This document shows, piece after piece, positions 7,423 to 14,995 of a stretch of DNA of 20,907 nt. The stretch is from the NCBI GenBank assembly GCA_934394665.1, contig CAKRRS010000043.1, positions 1 to 20,907 of the forward strand, read 5' to 3'. The notes beneath the pieces are model-generated. The model ran no database searches. It saw only the letters and a list, made by a program, of their open reading frames with translations, and had not been told where the DNA came from. Origin of the DNA: an uncultured Acetatifactor sp. Lineage in GTDB: Bacteria; Bacillota; Clostridia; Lachnospirales; Lachnospiraceae. Numbering within the stretch: the stretch's first letter is position 1; the number at the start of each line of letters is the position of its first letter. The position numbers and the translations under genes were made by a program.

Positions 7423-9951
7423 CTATCTGTTCTCGTTCACATAGACCTGCACGCGGCTCTGGATAACGCCTGCCACGTCCCTGGCACTCTTCTGTCCGGA
7501 GAAATAAGCACCGGCTTCCTCAGAGATGATATTGGTGATGGCTTCGTTGTAGTAGGCACGTTTATTCACGCTTTCCACAAAACTTACGATCTTATCCACC
7601 TGTTCCTTCGTCAGCTGCGGTAAGATGATTTCCTCATCGTTGATGTAATAGGTCTCATCATATTCTACCTTGTTGCCGTTTTCATCCAGATAATACGGTT
7701 TTTCGGTAGCTGCCGCCACAGACGCTTCAAAGGAGCTGCGCAGTACCGGCAGGTTGTATTCCTTGTCCTGTATTGTATCCTGATATTCCTGTGTCAGATA
7801 ATACCGCACGAACTCCCAGGCACCGTCCAGGTTCCCTGACTTTGCGGACAATGCGAAATTAAAATTACCGTTCCAGATGATGGATCCCATTCCACTATCC
7901 GTCGGGAATCCGACAAAAGATACATCCTCACCGAACTGTCCGTTGATCACACCGTTCAGATCACGAATGGAACTAATCGTCGTATTTGCCAGCAGTGTCC
8001 GGTTATCACGGAACTGGGACTGATAATCATTCCAATAATCTTCTCCCCAATAGTCTTCACCATATTCTTCCGGCAAAGTTCCCGCATAGGCCAGCATTGC
8101 CACAAAGTTATCCGTATCAAAAGCACATTTTCCGGTAGAGACATCCACGAAATCACTGCCGCAGAAACTCATCATCGTATACAGGAAATTCTCTCTGATC
8201 ACAGTATCGCCAAACAGTGCCGTTGCCTCAGGTACCTCTGCCTGAATGTTCTGTAATTCATCCATGGTGATGGAAGTACGGTCTCCGAAGATCGAAGTCT
8301 TACCTACCATAGTACCGATATAGAAGGAAGGAATCACATTGTATAATTTACCGTTCACGCGGTAAGCATCCCAGACATTCTGCAGATATTCATTCTTGGA
8401 CAATTCCTCGTCCTTTGCGATCAGATCATCTACATTCGCCACCAGTCCCTTGTTAATATAACTTTCCATGGGAATATTGGTGTCTGCAATCAGGATATCC
8501 GGCATACCTCCGGAGATAATGTCATTATTTAACTGCTTCAGACCGAGTGTATAGTCATCGGAAGTATTGTAGCTGTTATACTCCTTGACTACAATACGGT
8601 AATCCTCATTGTTCTTATTATAGTCTACGATTCTGCTCTTCAGGGAATAATCCACATAGTTGCCGGCCAGTACCAACACCTTTTTATCCTTGATATCCGC
8701 AGGATTCACATAGGTGAACAGACTGCCCTTCGTCGTTCCGGTAGAACTTTCATAGTAAAATCCGATAAACTGGTCATCGCTCAGTATCAGGAAATTATTC
8801 ATACTGGTCGTCGCTACATCAGAGTTGATATAACTCATGATCTGCTTTATCTCCTGTGTCTGGATATTATAACTGAACACGCCGTTACTGTTGGAATAAT
8901 ACAAAATATCGCCGTCACCGGGCACCAGGCTGGAATATCCGTTATTGGAAAAGGTATCGGAAAGCTGCACTCCTTCCGAAACCGCATCGGTAGCAGCATC
9001 ATAGGAAGCAATATACATATCCGTATAATTGTTCTCATCCCAATAGATGACCTGAAGCTTTCCGTCACCGGCATTGATGGTTGTATTCGCGTTATTGAAC
9101 AAGGTTGCCGCTGCTTCCGGCAGATCTTTCCGATCTGAGATACCCTCCTCCGTCACAGTGCATTTTTCCCATTTGTCTCCGCTTAACAACAGAGTCAGAG
9201 AACCGTCCGCATTCGACAGCATGCTGTATACCCAGACATAGCTTCCCTCTTCTCCCTGCATATCGTTCAGATCTGCTTCCCAGACGATATTGCCGTCTGT
9301 ATCCCAGCAAAGCAGTGCATAGTCATTGGTACTGTTATATTCCTCTCCGATATAAAACTCACTGTAATGATTCCGGATACCGTAGAGATTGCCGTCTGCT
9401 CCGATCAGACAGTTTGACACAGACGTATAAGAATATCCTCCGTATGTCGTTCCGTCAGCAGATGCATCCGCCACATCTTCGACAATAGCTGAAGATAACA
9501 TTTCTTCCGTCTGTGCCAAGGGCACTGCAACGCCACCGTCTCCGTCTGCCGGCGTATCCGAGGGTTCATCCGTGCCTCCGGAAGCTGCAGGTTTCTCCGG
9601 TTCCTCCCCTTCCTTCCACTTCGGAAGTTCCACGGTCTTACTATCCGTGCCGTCCTTTTTCATAGTCAGTAATTTCAGTGTACTTTCCGTACCGTCGCCC
9701 GAATAATCATATTCCTCATACATGAAATATACGGTATCATCCTGCAACGTCAGCAGATTGACACCAACACTATCCGAATCGACACCGAGATCTAACGGCT
9801 GCTCCTGATATACATATTGTTTTGCAAGACCGGAATCTGAGGATGCGCTTCCTCCGTTTCCGCCGTTGCCGCCTTTTCCGCAGGCAGTCAGTCCTGCGAT
9901 CATCGCAAATGTCAGTGCTAAGCTGACCAGCTTCTTTCCTTTCTTTTTCAT
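7423..9951 (-). CDS. lipoprotein solute-binding protein 1 with N-terminal propeller-like half
   Basis: This is a predicted membrane-anchored extracellular solute-binding lipoprotein. The signal peptide ends in the lipobox LTAC with C24, followed by a Gly/Ser linker. Residues about 60-415 carry repeated short blades of the type ADGNLYGI, ADGSLTLLL and GDGDILYYSNSNG, suggesting a beta-propeller, with a Pro/Glu/Asp-rich insert near 110-140. From about 424 (KKVLVLAG) to the end it resembles family 1 solute-binding proteins, including GMPDILIAD and the late KSGNLDGAWEFVRYYL helix. The C-terminus IQSRVQVYVNENR is shared with the paralogue at the other end of the locus. At 842 residues it is about twice the usual length for a binding protein. 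ATG 9951 has GGAG 7 bases before it. It is last in the six-gene unit. The substrate is unknown; the surrounding permeases suggest a carbohydrate-like ligand. Confidence 0.88.
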   Translation of the reverse strand: MKKKGKKLVSLALTFAMIAGLTACGKGGNGGNGGSASSDSGLAKQYVYQEQPLDLGVDSDSVGVNLLTLQDDTVYFMYEEYDYSGDGTESTLKLLTMKKDGTDSKTVELPKWKEGEEPEKPAASGGTDEPSDTPADGDGGVAVPLAQTEEMLSSAIVEDVADASADGTTYGGYSYTSVSNCLIGADGNLYGIRNHYSEFYIGEEYNSTNDYALLCWDTDGNIVWEADLNDMQGEEGSYVWVYSMLSNADGSLTLLLSGDKWEKCTVTEEGISDRKDLPEAAATLFNNANTTINAGDGKLQVIYWDENNYTDMYIASYDAATDAVSEGVQLSDTFSNNGYSSLVPGDGDILYYSNSNGVFSYNIQTQEIKQIMSYINSDVATTSMNNFLILSDDQFIGFYYESSTGTTKGSLFTYVNPADIKDKKVLVLAGNYVDYSLKSRIVDYNKNNEDYRIVVKEYNSYNTSDDYTLGLKQLNNDIISGGMPDILIADTNIPMESYINKGLVANVDDLIAKDEELSKNEYLQNVWDAYRVNGKLYNVIPSFYIGTMVGKTSIFGDRTSITMDELQNIQAEVPEATALFGDTVIRENFLYTMMSFCGSDFVDVSTGKCAFDTDNFVAMLAYAGTLPEEYGEDYWGEDYWNDYQSQFRDNRTLLANTTISSIRDLNGVINGQFGEDVSFVGFPTDSGMGSIIWNGNFNFALSAKSGNLDGAWEFVRYYLTQEYQDTIQDKEYNLPVLRSSFEASVAAATEKPYYLDENGNKVEYDETYYINDEEIILPQLTKEQVDKIVSFVESVNKRAYYNEAITNIISEEAGAYFSGQKSARDVAGVIQSRVQVYVNENR

Positions 9952-9996
9952 GCTCCCTCTCCTTTTTGTCTCTGTGTCTTTTGTTATTGTTTCAAA

Positions 9997-11256
9997 TCAT
10001 TCTTGTGTACTTTTTATTTCATCTTCTGCTTTTTCCCGTAAATCCTCTGTCGGTTCACCGTGTTGTTTTTCTGTCTCGTCTAACTCCTCTACCTTAAGTT
10101 CATCCGTCAGCCAGGAGAACGTACTGTCCTTGTAAGGATCCTCTTCCAGTTCCCGTTCCAGATCTCCCAACACATCGGTCTCTCTGTGGGAATGCTTTTT
10201 TTCCCGTCTGCGCTCCGCGGCACGCTCCAGCTTATCCTTCCCGGTCTTCCATACATCTTTCAGGGTCCATCCCTTATGACGCCACCAGTGGACGAATACC
10301 CAGATGACCGTCACGATCGGATATAGCAGCAATAACAGCATAAACACCGTCACCAGTGCAATAATATCCTCATAGCCTCTTGCCAGATTTTCCCAATAGG
10401 GATAGATGATGGCCTTGCCGTTCATAGAACGGGTACCGAATGCAAGAATGGTCTTGCAACGATTTAACAGAGAATATCTGACGGTGTTTTCCAGTACTTC
10501 CACATTCTTGTCATCGACACCGATTCCCTCTTTCACTTTTCCCAGTGCAAATCCGCTGACCGGATTCGGCATGACGATCTCATAATGGTTGATGCCGTTA
10601 TTGGTGCCATAGGTATCCAATGTCTCATACGATACGTAGACCACTGTGGAATTCAGGCCGGCAGCCTCTTCCATGCGGCCTTCCGGACGTCTGATCACTC
10701 CCGTCACGATATGCGGCACATTTCCGATATACACGGTCATTCCCACTACATCATTGGAACCGAACAGCTGCCATGCGGCATCCTGATCGATAATGCAATA
10801 ATCCTGCATCAGGTCATTTCCCGAAAAATAATGGCCTGTGATCAGCTCCAGCGGATGAAACAGGAAAAAATCACCGCCAATGCCGATGGCATCCGCCTCT
10901 AACGTATTCCTGCCATTCACCAGAGTGATCTTTCCATCTGCGCTGTAGGCATCTGCCCACAGTCTTGCGCTCGGGTTCTCTGAAGTCTCGGTAATCGAAG
11001 CCTCCTGCAAGGTGCTTTTCAAATTATATTCGAAGTTATTAATGGTATCTTCTGTCACTTCCGCATTGGGAGAGAAAAAGCAGCTAACCTGCGCCACATC
11101 ATTATTCTCGCTCCATCGGGAAGCCATCTGCTGTGCATCCTGCATACCTGCCAGATGCCCCGACCAGCCAAGCAGGATCAGGAACAGAAGGAAGGATACA
11201 AGTGCACTGCCATACCATATGAACTTTTTGTTATTCTGTATATGAATTCGAGCCAT
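9997..11256 (-). CDS. MacB periplasmic-core-like membrane protein, two spans only
   Basis: This protein resembles the extracytoplasmic core of MacB/FtsX-type ABC permeases. TM1 lies at about 13-33. A 260-residue external domain follows with the pattern LITGHYFSGNDLMQDYCIID (139-158), then an LFG and VVGMTVYIG block and HIVTGVIRR (182-190), as in MacB-type core domains. TM2 lies at about 297-324, followed by a highly charged cytoplasmic tail of some 90 residues. A usual MacB or LolC-type permease has four spans; the extra pair expected at the C-terminus is missing, and no ATPase gene is nearby. The ATG at 11256 is preceded by GGAAGAAG. It is 42 bases downstream of the HlyD-type gene, matching the known pairing of MacB with a fusion adaptor. 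Assignment to the core-domain superfamily is by pattern, and the function is inferred. Confidence 0.75.
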   Translation of the reverse strand: MARIHIQNNKKFIWYGSALVSFLLFLILLGWSGHLAGMQDAQQMASRWSENNDVAQVSCFFSPNAEVTEDTINNFEYNLKSTLQEASITETSENPSARLWADAYSADGKITLVNGRNTLEADAIGIGGDFFLFHPLELITGHYFSGNDLMQDYCIIDQDAAWQLFGSNDVVGMTVYIGNVPHIVTGVIRRPEGRMEEAAGLNSTVVYVSYETLDTYGTNNGINHYEIVMPNPVSGFALGKVKEGIGVDDKNVEVLENTVRYSLLNRCKTILAFGTRSMNGKAIIYPYWENLARGYEDIIALVTVFMLLLLLYPIVTVIWVFVHWWRHKGWTLKDVWKTGKDKLERAAERRREKKHSHRETDVLGDLERELEEDPYKDSTFSWLTDELKVEELDETEKQHGEPTEDLREKAEDEIKSTQE

Positions 11257-11298
11257 GGAACCAGCTTCTTCCTTCCCTTGATATTTGTTGTGATTTCC

Positions 11299-13014
11299 TT
11301 ATGAGTTATTCGCAAGTCTTACCAGTTTACCTGCTTCTACCGGCTTGGTGGATGTCGTGATGACAAATTCATAGCCATACAGACCACCACTGATGGCAGA
11401 CTGTGTATCATCACTTGCCAGTACCTCTACATCCACACGGGTTGCCACATAACGGTTGCCCAGCGGACTACTCTTGGACTCTACGGTCAGGATAAACTTA
11501 CCGTTACTGTCCTCTCTGATCGCACTGTTGGGCACGATCAGGTCATAGTTGGCACTCTTCTGTCCCACAGATACATTCAATGCCTGTCCTGCAGTCACTT
11601 CGTCACCGGTGATATCAAAGGTTAACAGTTTCTTCTGTCCGGGATCCGTGGTATCCGGCTTGATGCTGGCCAGTGTGATATCCATATCATTGTATCTCCA
11701 GGAGTTCACCAGATCTGCCTTGTCTCCCACCGAAAGTCTCTTTGCCTGCTCATTGGTCACGGAAAAGCTCATGGTAAATCCTTTTCCCTCCGGCTGCATG
11801 GTCACCAGCGCTGTATCCGGCTGTGCCTCATCGCCTGCCTTCACTGTTACACTCGTGATCGTACCGGCGATCGGTGCTTCCACACTGGCACCCACCGCAT
11901 TTTCCTGCATTTTTGCGATCTCGTCACGCTGCTTTTGCAGGCTGTCTAACTGATAGTCCAGATTCAGTTCGGAAGAAATATCCTTCAGCAGCTGTTCCTT
12001 GGTATCCTGCGCAGCTTTGAGCTGAATATTGCGCTTATCCAGCTCTGTCTGCCAGTTCTGTGTCTGGACAGTCAGGGAATTGGTGCTGTTTTCCTTACTG
12101 TTTTGCTTGTTCGCCAGTTCTTTATTTGCCTCTGATAAAGCATTTACTTTATCATTATATGCCTTCATTTTGGCTGCATCATTGAGAATGCCCTGTTTTC
12201 CATTGATCAGTTCCTGATAACGGGCTTTGTTCTGCAATGCCAGCTGATACTCTGTCTCTGTCACCTGATTGACAAAATCACTGCCGGACACGGAGCTTGC
12301 AATGTGTTCGTTATACTTATCAATCGTTGTCTGACAGGTTGCCTGTGCCGCCTGCCATTCACTGATCTTATCCTTTGCAAGCTTGACTTCATCACTGTTC
12401 AAAGCTGCCTGCGCTGCGCTCACCTTTGCCTGTTCGGAAGACGTATCCGGTGCTCCGCTTGCATTCACATTGGTCTGCGCGGTTTTCAGCTGATTGATTG
12501 CATTGGTTGCTTCATCTACCTGTTTCTGCCATTTATCGATCTCTGCTTCTGCTGCGACAATACGGTTCTGATAAGTATACACGGAAGACACATTTCCGTT
12601 CTGTACATTCTGAAATGTGGTATTGGAGATATTCCCGGACAAAAGTGCCAGCTCAAAATCCAGCATTGCCTTATCCAGTGCTGACTGTGCATCCGTCAGT
12701 TCTTTGCTTTCTTTATCTTCCAATAACAGCAGGGGATCGCCCTTTTCTACTTTATCTCCAGCCTTCACCAGGACACTGGAGATGGTACGGGTCTCACTGA
12801 TCTTCACATTATATGGATCTCCGCTCTCCACTGTACCGGTACCGCGGATTTTCGCCGTGATCGTACCGGACTGCACATACTGCGCCGCTACCTCCGGCAG
12901 GGAATAATTCATAAATGTGTTGGAAAAAAATGTCAGCACCAACATCACGGATAAGAATATAATGGCTGCATTTTTAACCCATTCTCTTCTATTTTTTCCA
13001 CCGTTCTCTTTCAT
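11299..13014 (-). CDS. HlyD/MacA-type membrane-fusion adaptor
   Basis: This is a membrane-anchored adaptor of the HlyD/RND periplasmic-adaptor superfamily, which in Gram-positives works with ABC exporters on the outer face of the membrane. It has one N-terminal span (about 14-33). A first lipoyl-like half (residues about 48-98: GTITAKIRGTGTVESG and VKAGDKVEKGDPLLLLED) is followed by a long helical region, about 100-375, rich in Gln/Lys/Glu/Ala and typical of the coiled-coil hairpin. The second lipoyl half is EAPIAGTITSVTVKAGDEAQ (379-398), then a beta-barrel (about 410-490) and a membrane-proximal domain. At 571 residues it is long for the family because of the coiled coil. AGGAG lies 7 bases before ATG 13014. 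It sits between sugar-type permeases and the MacB-core-like gene, which is an odd setting. Confidence 0.88.
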   Translation of the reverse strand: MKENGGKNRREWVKNAAIIFLSVMLVLTFFSNTFMNYSLPEVAAQYVQSGTITAKIRGTGTVESGDPYNVKISETRTISSVLVKAGDKVEKGDPLLLLEDKESKELTDAQSALDKAMLDFELALLSGNISNTTFQNVQNGNVSSVYTYQNRIVAAEAEIDKWQKQVDEATNAINQLKTAQTNVNASGAPDTSSEQAKVSAAQAALNSDEVKLAKDKISEWQAAQATCQTTIDKYNEHIASSVSGSDFVNQVTETEYQLALQNKARYQELINGKQGILNDAAKMKAYNDKVNALSEANKELANKQNSKENSTNSLTVQTQNWQTELDKRNIQLKAAQDTKEQLLKDISSELNLDYQLDSLQKQRDEIAKMQENAVGASVEAPIAGTITSVTVKAGDEAQPDTALVTMQPEGKGFTMSFSVTNEQAKRLSVGDKADLVNSWRYNDMDITLASIKPDTTDPGQKKLLTFDITGDEVTAGQALNVSVGQKSANYDLIVPNSAIREDSNGKFILTVESKSSPLGNRYVATRVDVEVLASDDTQSAISGGLYGYEFVITTSTKPVEAGKLVRLANNS

Positions 13015-13066
13015 TTTCGCTCTCCTCTATCCACATAACTTTCTATCTGTGTTTTCTGATTCTGTC

Positions 13067-14044
13067 TTATCCCTTGACACCGCCCTGGTAGGTAATACCG
13101 TCTACCAGATATTCTTCTCCGTAGAGGAATACCAGAAGGCTGGGCACCATATAAATCGTCGCCACGGCAAATGCCAGACCGATCTCTCCGGAATTGATCT
13201 TACTTAAGAATACGGACAACGGATGCATCTCCACATCGGATAATAAGATCAGCGGCTGCTCTACCATATTCCAGTAATCGATAAATACCAGAATGGCTGC
13301 GGAACACAGCGCTCCTTTACATAAAGGCATACAGATCAGTCTGTAAATCTGCCATTCTCCGGCGCCGTCGATCTGTGCCGCTTCCATGACTCCCACCGGA
13401 ATCCTCTTCATGAACTTCGTCAGCAGATACACTGCAAAAGGAGAAAAGATTCCGGGCAGCCAGATCGCCCAATAACTGTTTAATATATTCAGCCACTCCG
13501 CTACCAGATAATTCGGTACCAACGTTACCTGATACGGCATCAGCATTAATATGACATAGGAGAAAAATATGATCGACCTTAGTTTCCCCGTATACCTGGC
13601 AAATCCGTAAGACGCCAGCGACGCCACCAACAGCTGGAAGAACACGATCGGTCCTACCAATATCACGGAATTCCAGAACTTCAGCAGATATTCCGGACTT
13701 TTCAAAAGCACGGTCGAATACTGACTGAAAGATACAATATCCGGAATAAACTTCAAATTCACTTTTTCCGAGATATAGACCTTACCGCCCTTCTCCGTTG
13801 TGGCAAACACAGAGCCGTAATTCGCCGATATCTCCGAAGAGGACATGAAGGAATTGGTGATCGTCAGTACGATTGGCATCAGAAACAGGATAGCAAAAAA
13901 TGCAGCGATCACTGTCGCGATACTGATGCGGATATTCTCAAATATCTTTTTCCTGCGCTTATACCCCCGGATCCGTTTCATTTCTTTTGTCACAGGGCTT
14001 CGGGATGGGATCTTTGCCGGGGTATCCATGTTGTTATGCTCCAT
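13067..14044 (-). CDS. carbohydrate ABC transporter permease, MalG type
   Basis: This is an integral membrane subunit of a CUT1-type importer. It has about six hydrophobic segments, beginning near 40-63, and an extended external loop near 65-110. The cytoplasmic EAA loop is canonical: EAAQIDGAGEWQIYRLICMP at 221-240, the surface that docks on the ATPase. The C-terminus EYLVDGITYQGGVKG is typical of MalG-like subunits. ATG 14044 overlaps the stop of the preceding permease gene by one base (TGATG), indicating coupled translation. A second ATG at 14029 also has GGAG 9 bases before it and is a possible alternative start. The usual ATPase partner is not encoded here; Firmicutes importers of this class often share one MsmK-like ATPase. 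Confidence 0.93.
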   Translation of the reverse strand: MEHNNMDTPAKIPSRSPVTKEMKRIRGYKRRKKIFENIRISIATVIAAFFAILFLMPIVLTITNSFMSSSEISANYGSVFATTEKGGKVYISEKVNLKFIPDIVSFSQYSTVLLKSPEYLLKFWNSVILVGPIVFFQLLVASLASYGFARYTGKLRSIIFFSYVILMLMPYQVTLVPNYLVAEWLNILNSYWAIWLPGIFSPFAVYLLTKFMKRIPVGVMEAAQIDGAGEWQIYRLICMPLCKGALCSAAILVFIDYWNMVEQPLILLSDVEMHPLSVFLSKINSGEIGLAFAVATIYMVPSLLVFLYGEEYLVDGITYQGGVKG

Positions 14045-14958
14045 CAGCCTTCCACATCCTTTCCGAAATGATTCTCCACCGCAAATAACAGTCCGATGAT
14101 CACGATCATTACCAGTGACATCAATATTGCCGCAGCGGACAATGTCTGGTAATCCAGACTCTTGAACTTATTGTTCATGAAATGCTGCAGCATATAAATC
14201 GAATCGTACGGATAATCCGTGGTTAACAGATAAATCTCGCGGAAGATCTTAAAAGAACTGATCAGGGACATAATCGTCACAAATAAAAAGGTGGAGGACA
14301 AATACCGGATCTTAATATAGAAAAATGTCTGTAAGCCTGTCGCATTTTCCAGTCGCGCCACTTCCAGCAGATCCTTCGGAATGCTTGCAAGTGCCGCCAT
14401 GAACAGGATCATATTATATCCGAGATTTTTCCACAAAAACAAAATTACAATTACGATGATTGAATAACTTGACTTCAGCCAGTCGATTTTCTCCACTCCG
14501 AAGACTCCCAGCAGGTCATTGACTGCACCGTTATAGTGGAACAGTACCTGCCAGATCAGTACGATGGATGCCACCGGCACCATCATGGGGCTTAAGAAAA
14601 AGGTACGGAACTGGCTTCGAAACGGCAGCTTCGATTCCAATACCACTGCCAGAAGCAGGGAAAGGACTACCGCTAACGGAACCGCAATTGCCGAAAACAC
14701 TACCGTATTATGTACCGCCGTACGGAATGCGGCATTTTGGATCACATTTTTAAAATTGTCCAAAAATACAAAATTCATGCTGATAGGATTATCCACCAGC
14801 GAATAAAAGATTACCACCATAAAAGGAAGCAAAAAGAACGCAAGAACCCCAAGAAAGCTGGGGGCTATAAAAAGCCCCGAGCTTCTTTTTAATTTCTGCA
14901 TTCTCTTGTCAATTTTGTGATGCTGTTTCCGCTTATGATCCACATGGTGCTTCATCAC
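14044..14958 (-). CDS. sugar ABC transporter permease, MalF type
   Basis: This is the second integral membrane subunit of the importer and the partner of the MalG-type gene that overlaps its end. A basic N-terminus rich in His and Lys (residues 1-26) precedes hydrophobic segments near 29-53, 82-107, 118-140, 164-190, 222-238 and 272-294. The expected EAA loop at 199-218 is degenerate: E199 is kept, but the second residue is Val, the conserved Gly is Asn205 and the closing Pro is Arg218. The start is either GTG 14958 or the adjoining ATG 14955. The GGAAGG site is 9 bases from the GTG and 12 from the ATG. It follows binding protein 2 by 37 bases. The family assignment is clear, while the substrate is not. 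Confidence 0.92.
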   Translation of the reverse strand: MMKHHVDHKRKQHHKIDKRMQKLKRSSGLFIAPSFLGVLAFFLLPFMVVIFYSLVDNPISMNFVFLDNFKNVIQNAAFRTAVHNTVVFSAIAVPLAVVLSLLLAVVLESKLPFRSQFRTFFLSPMMVPVASIVLIWQVLFHYNGAVNDLLGVFGVEKIDWLKSSYSIIVIVILFLWKNLGYNMILFMAALASIPKDLLEVARLENATGLQTFFYIKIRYLSSTFLFVTIMSLISSFKIFREIYLLTTDYPYDSIYMLQHFMNNKFKSLDYQTLSAAAILMSLVMIVIIGLLFAVENHFGKDVEG

Positions 14959-14995
14959 GATTCTAAGCCTTCCTTTACTACCTTTGTTACTAGTT

